DNA of 64,000 bases from Dryomyza anilis (taxonomy: Eukaryota; Arthropoda; Insecta; Diptera; Dryomyzidae): assembly GCA_951804985.1 (NCBI GenBank), contig OX638136.1:6947852-7011851 (forward strand). The letters are read 5' to 3'. Made by a program: the position numbers and the translations under genes. Positions 42,813 to 53,340 of this stretch are shown here, one piece after another; within the stretch, counting starts at the first letter, position 1; each line of letters starts with the position of its first letter. Under the pieces are notes generated by a model. It was not told the origin of the DNA, ran no database searches, and saw only the letters and a list, made by a program, of their open reading frames with translations.

Positions 42813-43393
42813 AACGGTTTTATAGTGGTAGTTTAACTAGATTTGTGGGTTAAACGTAGTTTAATCTCAGAATTCAGTTTTACAGTGACTTTAAATCGTC
42901 GTTTAAAATTGGTTTAAACGTCTTACGTTCGCCGTTAAAACTACGTTTAAAATATTAATGTTTTTGACAGATACTATCCACAAGAATGAGAGTTCAACTG
43001 TTCGTCTCTGTTTCTTGTTCCCGCATTGTCTGTCGGCCTGTTTGTGTTCTGTTTGTTTTCTTGTATTTCAGCATTGTATAAATCAAATTTCTATCCTCAC
43101 ATGTACTGAGGTTGCTCGATCTTTTGTATATTTCATTTATTTTATTAATCTAAAATCTATTTTCAATATCTTGATTTACAAAATGTTTGCATAAAATTAT
43201 CAGCTCTTCCAATTGAGAAAATAATCGATAATTTGTTGACATTTGCCAGTAATGCCATATTTATCCGACTTGACTCAGCTCATTTTAAACTTTCACTGTA
43301 AAACAGCTATCAAAGTTAAACGTCGTTTAAATTTATGAGACGTTTAATTAAACAAAGGTTAAACTAGTTTTAAACTAGCACTTTAAAACCAGC
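42813..43393. mobile_element. TIR element, about 580 bp
   Basis: Left end GGTTTTATAGTGGTAGTTTA and the reverse complement of the right end GGTTTTAAAGTGCTAGTTTA match at 18 of 20 positions. Inside, GTTTAAAC-like words and AAACGACG/CGTCGTTT recur near both ends. The open frame 42958-43194 does not begin with a conserved domain and is not called. Confidence 0.65.
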
Positions 43394-43900
43394 CCTAACA
43401 ATGCAATTCGACCACAAGCAACAGCAAGGGCACTAAGCACATGAAAATAAGCAACAATAGGAATACAACCCAGTGTATTCTCAGCTCCTCTCGGAACTAT
43501 TCTCATTTGTGAAATGCAACTATGTTACATCAAATCAACCATTTCTCTTTTAAACTTTCTTTCAAAGAGAGCATTATAAAAAAATGGCTGCCTTCTTCTT
43601 TGTTGTCGTTTCTTTTCGCTAAGTTCTAAATGATTATGTTGCCACTGACTTTGACGTCGATTTTTTTTAGGGTAACCCATCATCGATTATGATGGTTTTA
43701 CATTGATGACCAAGTGCATTTTTTCATTCGCTGCGAAACTGACTCCAAGCTGGTGTAGACGCATCTCAAGCTCTTAGTTACTGCGCTACGGTGATCTACC
43801 ATGTATGCATTTTTTCCTGAATTATTGTGGGTTGCGTCTGCTGCACGGTGATGAGCGTGGTAAACCGCAGACGAGGCTCGCGATGCTAGACACTTCAGAC
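43394..43900. other. Spacer, no supported gene
   Basis: G+C rises from about 43690 on, and 43740-43900 may contain coding debris in changing frames, but no protein family could be recognised. Confidence 0.3.
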
Positions 43901-43913
43901 GCTTTCACTGGCG

Positions 43914-44180
43914 TTAAAGAAAATATAGTTGGTCAGCAAAGTATTCGGTTGTGTGGTGGTGGTAATTTTCTCTCCCCACAATAGCAACCAACCGCAGAAG
44001 AGGTGAACTTAAATTGTTTGCTGCCAAACTCACCGCCACGTGGGACAGTTTGCCGGGCAGCTTTTGCCTTTCGAATGCACAATAATGGAAGCGACGATAA
44101 AGCTGGCACAAGTAGACGCGCAATGTCCGGTACACATCCAAGCACACGCCGCGCAAGAGGTTGGTATGCATCATCGAATT
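43914..44180 (-). pseudogene. Unassigned conserved-looking exon fragment
   Basis: The minus strand encodes MMHTNLLRGVCLDVYRTLRV followed by YLCQLYRRFHYCAFERQKLP, a hydrophobic, helix-like, non-repetitive stretch typical of a real exon; about 40 codons later the composition becomes less regular. I do not recognise the gene. It sits with further coding-like debris on the plus strand (44540-45450), which suggests another broken gene cluster. Confidence 0.35.
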
Positions 44181-44539
44181 AGCAGTTAGTAAAGATTTAT
44201 ATTTTTAATCTAGTTATCTTTGATTTACAGCTTAAAATTAACAGACGATGGGACAATGCTCGAATGATTAATACGACCTACGCATGGTGCTACTAAGCAC
44301 TTCCATGGGATTCAATACCATGAACGCTACAGTGGGCTTATACTGTTAGGTATTGATTTTTCATTGTCAATGCGACTAATTTTACTATAGTATTTTTAAT
44401 CTAATTTTACTATAGTATTTTAGTATAGTATTCAAAATGTCAAATGGTCTGGCGCTGACGTTATTCAAGGTGCATTTTTCTGTCATGAGATGTAAGTATT
44501 CTCTGTAAAATTTTAATTTAACAAATAATCGCTTTTTCT

Positions 44540-45450
44540 TTTTTTTTGCTTTAGTTAAGCTGCCCATGCTGCGATCAACGTACCGTTGCAACGTGAATCA
44601 CCCTCAACAACAAAATACTGCAGAATCTTCGCATGTCTACATGTTTGGAGCTGTTGAGGTCGCAATGGAGTAATTGTATACAGTACTTACGGTTGGTTAT
44701 AGAATTCTTTTGATTTATATTTGTAAATATGTGTTATTTGAATTAAATTGATTTAATTACACTGCTCGAAATAATTTTGATTTGGTTATTTGTAGACATT
44801 GATACATTTGTAGACATTGAGGAGAATAATTGTGCAGAATTTCGATGTGTGAACTGAAGGCAGTGGCGTCAGTTGCAGCAGCGGTTGCGGCAAACACCGA
44901 GCTGGGATAAAAGCACAACTTAAACAGCAATTATGAGTGCTGAAACGAGAACGGCAACGAAAGTTCCCCCGTGGCAGACGGTGCCTCAGCAGCCGTGGCA
45001 AACTGATGAATAGCATCAAGAAAAAGGCGGCCATGTTTGAGCCACTTGTTGCGCCGCCTGGACGAATGACCAGAGAAAAAGGTTGGTATTAATGCAAACT
45101 AACGTTTACTTTACCTTCTTATTTTGTATTTTTTAACTTGCAGAACCTAATGCGTCTGCCAACGCCAACAGCACAACAATTGCCGGTTAGTTGAATGGCA
45201 GTGGCAGCCGCATGCGTTCACACCTCACGCATCCCATATGCTGCAGACGCGTGAGCGCGCCAGATCACGTGAAAAGTACATCATGCCCCCGAACCAGAAA
45301 CCCACAACATCTGCCTTTCGCGCCACTCAAACTCGCGTCAACCACAGAAACCCGACTCTATGCCAGCCTCGCTAGATTCACACGTGGCGTCCAACACACA
45401 ACAGCAGCGCATCATGCAACGCACGCCACCTCTATCGAGAGCGCGCACTC
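44540..45450 (+). pseudogene. Unassigned gene fragments, probably two or three exons
   Basis: A piece near 44555-44670 reads LPMLRSTYRCNVNHPQQ. A basic one at about 44960-45078 reads RGKLMNSIKKKAAMFEPLVA followed by PPGRMTREK, up to the donor-like GTTGGT; a possible next exon starts at 45144 after TTGCAG. Around 45290-45450 a frame rich in Ser, Pro and Gln (PDSMPASLDSHVASNTQQQR) ends in a stop. The style suggests a disordered nuclear or signalling protein, but no family could be named and several stops lie between the pieces. Confidence 0.3.
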
Positions 45451-45756
45451 CCTAAATATTCTGTCCCATTCTGAAACAAATATGCCATCAGTTTTGCTTC
45501 ACATCGTTTTTGATTGGCTGGTTTCAAAATATTTTATCAATTTTGATTGGCTGATTTTAAAATATTTTCAGTTTTGCTCTCTTTGTTTTGTGATTTTTTT
45601 CTCTCAGGCACAGTTCAGAAAAATAGGGAAGAACTCTGTGTTTCCTTTAGTCTGATTTCACTACTATTTAATTTCGAAATCGGAACCAACCTCGCACACA
45701 TTTATCAGAGTTATCTAACGTATAGTTCCGAAATTACGACAGAACGAATCACTAGG

Positions 45757-46327
45757 AAGCAACAACAATGCTACGCATAGGCTTTAATACAACAACATCA
45801 AAGCGGGCAACAACAACTGCATAGACAACGCAACAACAAAGCACACGGCGATCGACAGAAAAAATCGTATAAAAGGAGACAATTATAGCAGTAAGGGTTC
45901 GAAGCTGGCGATGACCTCGTACTGATCGAACTAATAGTTGTAGTAGTCAGAGGCATAAACTCTCCTAGCAGAAATTAGTTTAACGGGAGGGGGGAATAAA
46001 CTCCCCAGTAGAAAGTTGTGGGCAGAGGCATAAACTCTCCAGACATTAGTTTAACGGGCGGAGGAATAAACTCCCCAGTATAAAGTTGTGGGCAGAGACA
46101 TAAACTCTCCTAGTAGAAATTAGTTTAAGGGCGGAGGAATAAACTCCCCAGTCGAAAGTTGTGAGCAGATGCATAAACTCTCCTAGTAGAAATTAATTTA
46201 ACGAAACTCGCCAGTAGAAAATAGTGTGAGGAGAAATAAACTCCCGAGTAGAAAATAAGTTATATAAGGTTATTAATAATAAATATTTAGATTATAGATA
46301 TATAGATATATATATATATAATATATA

Positions 46328-46371
<44 letters not shown>
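45757..46371 (+). mobile_element. Long LTR (LTR-B), copy 1, left part
   Basis: Matches 54005-54760 closely: AGCAACAACAATGCTACGCA, GGCGATCGACAG, a TATAAAAGGAGAC promoter-like box at about 45868, then the 74-bp minisatellite (about four units here). It ends in a TA run into which the mdg3-like retrotransposon inserted. The right part of the same LTR continues at 51294. Confidence 0.7.
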
Positions 46372-46374
<3 letters not shown>

Positions 46375-46650
46375 AATATTAAATTATATATTAAAATTGA
46401 AAAACAGATTTTGATGTATTGATCGTATCGTTTATATTTTCTGAATGATCAGTTATACAAAATTATTCTGTTCACATGAATATTTTAAATATATTATTTA
46501 TTAACAAGTAAAGTACATAAGTCAACAAGTATATATTTTGAAACAAGAGCTTACAACTCGGCCATGCTCCTTTCACTCACGACCTCGAGAGTAACCTGTA
46601 AAGATTTATGATTAACAAAAATTATTAAACATCTGGCGTTCAAGTCCTTT

Positions 46651-48432
46651 CTACTCCAAATCATCAAACTCAGAGTCTTCGGCTTGTATATTATACGGCT
46701 TCATCTTATCTGCCGTTGTAACCCCATTATACGATATTCTAGCTCTCTTTGACCCTGGTAAATCATTAATAACATATCTGTCATTACCAAGGTATTTGGT
46801 TATCTGATAGGGTCCACTATATTTTGTTAATAATTTTCTGTTACCTTCGACCATTTTATTTCGTCTAACTAAAACAAATTGACCTTTCTTGAATGCAAAA
46901 CCAACATGTCTTTTCTTATCATAATACTTCTTCTGATATATTTGATTTCGCAGTATAGTTTTTCTAGCCTCTGTATGTTTGGAATCTACATCTACAACAG
47001 AGGTATGATCACAAATTTCGTTGCTTAAAAACGAATCAATTTTCCCTCTCGGCTGATAACCAAAGACCAGTTCATTAGGAGTTTTACCTGTAGATTTATT
47101 AATGGTTGAATTTAAACCCCACTGAATTTGGTTTATACTTTCATCCCATTTATTTTCTTCACTTACAGATGAACATATAGCCGATAGAATTGTTCTGTTG
47201 TATCTTTCAGCCTGACCATTGGCTCTAGGCGTAGCAGTTGCATTTTGTACTATTTTTATCCCAAGATCTTTGCAAAAACTAACGAATTTATTACTTGTAA
47301 AACAACTACCACGATCGCTTACTAATCTTCGAGGAACACCAAAAGTACGAATTATTTCTTCAATAAATCTTACAACAGGTTCTACCTTTGTACTCTGAAC
47401 AGATTTCAAAAAGGAATATTTCGTAAATCCGTCTATCATAACAATAATATAATTATTTTTGTGTATACTTCTCACAAACGGACCTAAATGGTCTATATGC
47501 AATGTATCAAATGGTACAGGTACCTTTTCAATTAGATGTAATAATCCAGCCTGTTTTCCCGACGGAACTTTATTGTACGAACATGGCAAACAACACGCAA
47601 TATATCGGTTTATATACTTTTTCATATTTGCAAACCAATATTTTTCTTGTATGAAACTAAGTGTTTTTTCAAAAGAAAAATGTCCAACATTGTCGTGATG
47701 GTTAAACACAATCTCCCTTCTAGCTGTTTTTGGAACAACCCACTTGCTTCCCTTATCAGTTTTTCTATACAACCGGTTATTTTTTAATTCAAATTCATTA
47801 TGGATTCTTATTTCTTCATTATCTTTTGGAATAGTTTTAAGTGTATTTATTAGAAAAGAACATCTTTCATCTTTAAGTTGAATTGCTAAAATCCAATCCT
47901 CTTTACAAATATCAACTATTAATACATCTCCGAGAGTTTCATGAGTAATAGGGTTTCTGCTTAAAGCATCTGCATGCGACATAGATAAACCTGGTCTATA
48001 TTCTACAGTGAAATTAAATTCTTGTATAGTCAACCACCATCTTCCAATTCGCGGTATTAAATCCCGTTTTGTGAACGCCGTTCTTATAGAATTACAGTCA
48101 GTTATTACTTTAAATTCTATTCCCAATAAGTATACTCGGAATCTTTTTAAAGAATAAACAATTGCTAAAGTTTCTAATTCATATGAATGATATCTTTGCT
48201 CCTCTTTTGATGTTGTGTGACTAAAATATGCGACCGGTTTCAAACTATTATCACCTTGCTTTTGCAATAAAACTGCTCCTACACCCCATTTACAAGCATC
48301 AGTATGTAATTCTGTATAGAACTTTCTGTTGTATAAAGCCAGAACAGGACGGTCTGTTAATTTTTGTTTTAGAATTTCAAAAGCTTCATTTTGTTCCTCA
48401 TTCCAAAGAAATGGTTCATCCTTCTTAATCAA
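46651..48432 (-). CDS. mdg3-like Pol, RNase H and integrase part
   Basis: 593 codons open. RNase H starts with ELHTDACKWGVGAVL, followed by LKRFRVYLLG and HADALSRNP. Integrase follows: HHDNVGHFSF with a CCLPC pair (HHCC zinc finger), then the catalytic residues in HIDHLGPF, VSDRGSCF and GQAERYNR, then the C-terminal KKGQFVLVRR and YSGPYQITKYLG. It inserts the cDNA copy into the genome. It is separated from the RT part by a one-base shift in a run of six A (plus strand, about 48463-48470). In normal relatives RT and RNase H are continuous, so this is either a recent mutation or a homopolymer error. Confidence 0.85.
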   Translation of the reverse strand: MIKKDEPFLWNEEQNEAFEILKQKLTDRPVLALYNRKFYTELHTDACKWGVGAVLLQKQGDNSLKPVAYFSHTTSKEEQRYHSYELETLAIVYSLKRFRVYLLGIEFKVITDCNSIRTAFTKRDLIPRIGRWWLTIQEFNFTVEYRPGLSMSHADALSRNPITHETLGDVLIVDICKEDWILAIQLKDERCSFLINTLKTIPKDNEEIRIHNEFELKNNRLYRKTDKGSKWVVPKTARREIVFNHHDNVGHFSFEKTLSFIQEKYWFANMKKYINRYIACCLPCSYNKVPSGKQAGLLHLIEKVPVPFDTLHIDHLGPFVRSIHKNNYIIVMIDGFTKYSFLKSVQSTKVEPVVRFIEEIIRTFGVPRRLVSDRGSCFTSNKFVSFCKDLGIKIVQNATATPRANGQAERYNRTILSAICSSVSEENKWDESINQIQWGLNSTINKSTGKTPNELVFGYQPRGKIDSFLSNEICDHTSVVDVDSKHTEARKTILRNQIYQKKYYDKKRHVGFAFKKGQFVLVRRNKMVEGNRKLLTKYSGPYQITKYLGNDRYVINDLPGSKRARISYNGVTTADKMKPYNIQAEDSEFDDLE

Positions 48433-49735
48433 TTTCTGTAAAGGCCTGACTAGTAATGAATATTGAAAAAATAAATTTACGAAAATACCCAGTTAAACCT
48501 AAAAATTGCCTTATTTCATGAATATTCTTAGGTATTGGAAATTTTAAAACAGAAACTATCTTTTCCTTTCCAGGCTTAATTCCCTCTGAATTAATTTCAA
48601 ATCCAAGGTAATTAATAGATTTTCTTAAAAAAAAACATTTTTTTAATTTTAAAGTTATCCCAGATTCATGTAATTTTATAAAAATATGTTCTAAATTCTC
48701 TAAACCCATTTCAATTGATGTGGATGGAATTAAAATATCATCCATATAAACCATAGCCATTGAAAATCTCAAATTACCTAGTACTTTGTTCATGGTTCTT
48801 TGAAATACTGCTGGTGCATTCACCAATCCAAATGGCATTCTTAAAAACTCATAATGTCCATCTGGTGTAATGAATGCTGTCTTGTCAATCGAGTTTTTGG
48901 CAATAGAGATCTGGTAATATCCACTAGCACAATCCAGACTAGTAAAGAATTTATTACCATTTAATCTATCTATTTCATCATCAGTCCTTGGCATGGGGAA
49001 TGCATCTTTCACTGTATTTTGATTTAATGCTCTAAAGTCAATACACATACGATGTTCCCCATTCTTCTTTTTTACCAAAAGAATTGGACTTGAGTAAGGT
49101 GATGATGAATCTTGGATAAGATTAGAATTTTTTAATTCTTTTACCATATCTCTAACTACTTCTCTCTCAGACCAAGACATTCTGTATGGTTTATATGTTA
49201 CAGGACTGTCATTTTTCGTAACAATTTCCATTTCAACATTTTTTATATTTCCTAACTCAGATAAATCTTGGGCAAAGCAGCTTCGGTATTGGTTAAGTAG
49301 ATTTAAAAGTTTAGTAAAGTTAATATTATCTAATTGGTCTACCTGCGAATATATATCTTCTTTGGTAAATGGTTTTAATTTGCAAACATCTACATTTAGA
49401 TTTTCAATAGCAACATGTTTGTCAAGTTCACAAGGAACTCCCCTAACCATACGTTGATTTGAATGAATTTGTAAATCTTTACCGGATTCATTCATAATAA
49501 AAATGTAACCATTATTACTTGTTACACAACTGGGAATTGTATAACAAGTGTTTAATTTATTTATACTTAAGTCCTCTACAAAAATGCTTTCTTTGTGAAA
49601 ATCTGGATCAGAAAATACATTTACAAATCCTGCATGATATGCTGGGATGACGGTTGATTCCTTGGCCCACATAGATATTTTTTTCTTTGGCAACTCATTT
49701 ATTTCTGGCAAAGCAGCTAATTCTCTGTTGAACAA
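48425..49735 (-). CDS. mdg3-like Pol, reverse transcriptase part
   Basis: 436 codons open. The N-terminal region (about 130 residues) is the linker after protease; RT follows with KKKNGEHRMCIDFRALNQ, LDCASGYYQI, FLRMPFGLVNAPAVFQRTM and the catalytic YMDDILIPS. It copies the element RNA into DNA. The upstream gag-protease frame is in the same reading frame and is separated only by a TAA codon at 49751-49753, which could be a read-through site or an inactivating stop. The frame ends early at 48425 because of the shift near 48465. Confidence 0.85.
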   Translation of the reverse strand: MFNRELAALPEINELPKKKISMWAKESTVIPAYHAGFVNVFSDPDFHKESIFVEDLSINKLNTCYTIPSCVTSNNGYIFIMNESGKDLQIHSNQRMVRGVPCELDKHVAIENLNVDVCKLKPFTKEDIYSQVDQLDNINFTKLLNLLNQYRSCFAQDLSELGNIKNVEMEIVTKNDSPVTYKPYRMSWSEREVVRDMVKELKNSNLIQDSSSPYSSPILLVKKKNGEHRMCIDFRALNQNTVKDAFPMPRTDDEIDRLNGNKFFTSLDCASGYYQISIAKNSIDKTAFITPDGHYEFLRMPFGLVNAPAVFQRTMNKVLGNLRFSMAMVYMDDILIPSTSIEMGLENLEHIFIKLHESGITLKLKKCFFLRKSINYLGFEINSEGIKPGKEKIVSVLKFPIPKNIHEIRQFLGLTGYFRKFIFSIFITSQAFTEID

Positions 49736-49750
49736 CCGTACAACATCTCT

Positions 49751-51100
49751 TTACACAACCATAATCACATTCTCGTGATTAATAAATGGTTGCCCAATTA
49801 AAATATCAATTTTTTGAGCATTATCAGGAACAACTAGCATCTCAACATACGCTTTTGCCATATCTATTTCGATTGTACATTGAAATTTAAAAATAACAGG
49901 TATGGTTGCTCCACCATAACCCATTATATGTTCGATACTTGGTTGTTTATCTACCGAGAGGCAATTAGCATTCGATTCGCGTATTAATATTGCGGAACAA
50001 CCAGTATCGATGTAACAATGAAATATTAAATTTTCAAGCTTACACTCAGCGAAATAACATGCAGAAACAGAAATTTCCTTCCCTTCAATCTTACTTTTCT
50101 GAATAGAAAAAGAGAGCTTACCCTGTTTTTTTATGCAATCATTTGCTACATGGCCCCAACGATTGCATAAATTACATCTCTTCTTAGGCATCGCACATTT
50201 ATTCGCAAAATGACCTTCGGACTTGCAATTGAAACATAGTATTTTCTTCCCCTTCTCAGATTTGACTTCGTCTATCTCTGCAGCTTTTACAGTGACAATT
50301 CTTCCTTCCATACGTCTGCTGTTATTTCTTTGCTCAATATGATTAGGGAACGTTGACAAATAGTGTCCAAAGAGATCTTCTGGAGTTCGATATCTGCCTG
50401 CTCGTGCGCCAGTTTTCATTGTTTCACTCGGAAGACCATCAATGACGCAGGAAACAGCGTCCGCACCATTTATTTTGCAAGCATCTATCAGAATTTTCTT
50501 AGCAAAATAGTACTCCGCAGTTGTCTCAGTTGGTTGCATGAAACGGCTTACAAACTGCCTTAAGTTAGTAGCGAAATCCTGGTGTTCCGGAAAAGATTTC
50601 ATCAGAACTTCCTTCCATTCAGCCCAGCTCAAGATATAATTATTTAGATTTTCGTACCAGATCTTGGCTAATCCTTTGAGGCGGCTTTGCATCGTATTAA
50701 TTTTTATACGATCGTTCCAGCCATTTAAAACAGAAATTTGTTCAATTTTATCTAGCCAACGCGCTACCGAAAGATTAGGAATACCTGGCTCAAATTCCGG
50801 AATGCAGTCTGCGCGAATATTTAAATGTTGTAACGTTTGTTCTCCATCTCTTTGCGACAACGCCCTGACCAACGCTTCTAAGGCGGCTATTCTCGACGAT
50901 ACCTCTTCGCATTGTCCATTATTACAATTTTCTCTACCATCCCCACCACCAATAGTGCAAGCTGCTTGAGTTTGAACCAATACTGAATGGGATCCTTCAT
51001 TCAAATTCGCAGCGGATGATCTAGGTGATGCTGTCATTTGTGTGTTATTTCTAACAAGCGAAGCGCGACGATGATTTAGTTTTGGCATTCTGATTACCAC
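49751..51100 (-). CDS. mdg3-like Gag with protease
   Basis: 449 codons. It may start at the first ATG (51100) or the second (MPKLNHRR, 12 bases later). The capsid-like helical region occupies about residues 100-270 (VARWLDKIEQISVLNGW, AKIWYENLNN, FVSRFMQPTE). Two CCHC zinc knuckles follow, CFNCKSEGHFANKC and CNLCNRWGHVANDC, then an aspartic protease with DTGCS (CYIDTGCSAILI) and ILIGQPFI. It forms the particle and binds RNA. It ends at TAA directly after the protease, in frame with pol. Confidence 0.85.
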   Translation of the reverse strand: MVIRMPKLNHRRASLVRNNTQMTASPRSSAANLNEGSHSVLVQTQAACTIGGGDGRENCNNGQCEEVSSRIAALEALVRALSQRDGEQTLQHLNIRADCIPEFEPGIPNLSVARWLDKIEQISVLNGWNDRIKINTMQSRLKGLAKIWYENLNNYILSWAEWKEVLMKSFPEHQDFATNLRQFVSRFMQPTETTAEYYFAKKILIDACKINGADAVSCVIDGLPSETMKTGARAGRYRTPEDLFGHYLSTFPNHIEQRNNSRRMEGRIVTVKAAEIDEVKSEKGKKILCFNCKSEGHFANKCAMPKKRCNLCNRWGHVANDCIKKQGKLSFSIQKSKIEGKEISVSACYFAECKLENLIFHCYIDTGCSAILIRESNANCLSVDKQPSIEHIMGYGGATIPVIFKFQCTIEIDMAKAYVEMLVVPDNAQKIDILIGQPFINHENVIMVV

Positions 51101-51290
51101 CGCTGCAGTTGTAATATTAAATTATATATTAAAATTGAAAAACAGATTTTGATGTATTGATCGTATCGTTTATATTTTCTGAATGATCAGTTATACAAAA
51201 TTATTCTGTTCACATGAATATTTTAAATATATTATTTATTAACAAGTAAAGTACATAAGTCAACAAGTATATATTTTGAAACAAGAGCTT

Positions 51291-51594
<304 letters not shown>

Positions 51595-51890
51595 GTGTAC
51601 CCCAAATATGTACCCACATATTCCTTATCTAAATTTAATTAGATTAATAATTTAATTAATTGCAGTTATTGCTAAGTACGACAACAACAACGTACGCGCA
51701 ATAATACCACAAACAAGAACAATTCCACGCACATGCAGCAATCCCTCAAGCAACAACAACGCCATACATAAGCTTCAACTTCAAATGAAGCAACAACAAC
51801 TGCACAGACTACGCAACAGCAAAGGACACAGCGATCGACCCAAAAAAGAGTATAAACGGAGACACAAAGGAGCCCCGTCTGCCAAAAGCA
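51595..51890 (+). repeat. LTR-B-related sequence, third diverged copy
   Basis: GAAGCAACAACAACTGCACA, GACTACGCAACAGCAAAGGA and AGAGTATAAACGGAGACAC at about 51783-51870 parallel the promoter region of LTR-B (45800-45880 and 54060-54130), but with many differences. Confidence 0.5.
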
Positions 51891-52120
51891 TTATATGACG
51901 AGTGCACGTTTGGCACTGGTCATGATCAGCAGACACCTGACGAAAGAAGTAAGCGATTACGAGAGGTATTTACCATTCTACGCCGAAACATGAAGCGAGC
52001 AGCGCAGGATCAGGCCAGATATTATAACCTACTAGCTGGACCCGTACACGACACGTGCAAATATTATGTGAATGCAAGGTTATTGAGCAATTTTATTAAT
52101 ATAAATAACGTTTTTATTAT

Positions 52121-53113
52121 TTATATCAGGGACCCGTGCTTCGCTGTGGACGTTTTTTATTGGTTTTATAAATGTAGTAACCAAAACCATACTAATTATC
52201 CGATAAAACAACTTTTCTCATAGACAATTCTTTCTCAGACTGTGCTTCCCCGTAGAATTCTTCCCAGTAGAATTCTTTCCCGTAGAATTCTTCCCCGTAG
52301 AGTTTTTCCCAGTAGAAGTTTTAGTGTGGTGAGTTTTAGTGTGGTGAATTATAGTGTGGTGAGTTTAAGTGTAGTGAATTTTATTGTTGTATGTTTTAGT
52401 GTGTTGAATTTTAGTGTGGTCAGTTTAAGTGGGTCAATTTGAATGTCGTGAATTTTAGTGCGGTGAGTTTTAGTGTGGTGAAATTTAGTGTGGTGAGTTT
52501 TAGTGTGTTGAATTTTAGTGTGGTGAATTTTAGTGTCGTGAGTTTTAGTGTGGTGAATGTGTGGTGAGTTTTAGTGTGGTGAAAGTTTGTGTGGTGAGTT
52601 TTTGTGTGGTGAATTTTAGTGTGGTGAAAATTAGTCTGGTAAATTTTAGTGTGGTGAGTTTTAGTGTGGTGAATTTTAGTGTGGTGAATTTTGGTGTGGT
52701 GAATTTTGATGTGGTGAATTTTAGTGTGGTTGATTTTGTTTTTGTTTTTTATCCTTTTTATTTTTCTGTTGTTTTTGAGTTATAGCTTAAGTTTTGTGCT
52801 TTTACTTTTGATTTTGTATTTGATTTTTGCTTTTGTGTTTTTGCTTTTGTATTTCTTTTTTGTATTTGAGTTTTTTGTTTCATCTTCATTGCTTGTGTAT
52901 GTGCCGAGTTATGTCATTTTGAAAGTTAAGGTTGTATGGGACGTGCCACGCCCCTTTGTCCAACCCCGCCCACATATAGCCTATGACACCCTCCGGACTC
53001 CATAGTATCCTGGTGCAAAATTTCAGTTAAATCGGTTTAGACGTGATGCTGGAACAAACAGACAGACCGACAGACTGACAGACGGACCAAGAGTTTTATA
53101 TATATAGATAGCG
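52121..53113 (-). mobile_element. Helitron-like non-autonomous element
   Basis: On the minus strand it starts TCTATATATATAAAACTCTT followed by GGTCCGTCTGTCAGTCTGTC (53113 downward) and ends CACAGCGAAGCACGGGTCCC (near 52121). Other copies end GCACGGGTCGCTGCTAG, and CTAG-type ends are typical of Helitrons. The interior contains the 15-bp minisatellite. It has no coding capacity and splits a pol remnant. Confidence 0.6.
52315..52740. repeat. 15-bp minisatellite TTTTAGTGTGGTGAA/G
   Basis: About 27 units of TTTTAGTGTGGTGAR with small changes. They produce open frames with VVNFSVVSF-type repeats on the plus strand, which are not genes. A CCCGTAGAATTCTT repeat precedes it (52240-52320). A shorter relative is found in the opposite orientation at 57150-57185. 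Confidence 0.9.
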
Positions 53114-53340
53114 TCGACGAACTTGGTCACCTAAGATCGGTCAACAAGTGTTAGTCAAACAACACAACTTGTCCAAAGCTGTTGACAACTAGGCAGCAAA
53201 ACTAGCCGCCAAATACAATGGACCATTCAAGGTGAACAATTTTATATCACCGGTACTCGCGCAGCTTAAAAGTACCAGCAGCAGGAGTATGGGAAACAAA
53301 AATATTCCACGCTTCACAGATGTTCCTTCATAGAATATGG

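Larger units (their letters stand above)
51891..53340 (+). pseudogene. Gypsy-type integrase C-terminus split by a Helitron-like insertion
   Basis: 51891-52035 encodes LREVFTILRRNMKRAAQDQA and RYYNL, matching the C-terminal integrase segment seen at 35373-35860 (RNNMNRASQNQPRHYNL). After the insertion, 53128-53280 continues with QVLVKQHNLSKAVDN, KLAAKYNGPFKVNNFISPV and LAQLKST. This is the tail of pol of an Osvaldo-like element in plus orientation. The catalytic region is not present. Confidence 0.6.

Noticed and set aside
44385..44591. Minus-strand open frame with KAKKKKKRL
   Set aside because: AT-rich, overlaps a plus-strand exon-like piece, and no family resemblance was seen.
47459..50969. 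Plus-strand open frames within the mdg3-like element
   Set aside because: Antisense shadows of integrase, RT and Gag.
52242..52785. Open frames with VVNFSVVSF-type repeats
   Set aside because: Produced by the 15-bp minisatellite, whose length is a multiple of three; the composition is not that of a secreted or membrane protein family.
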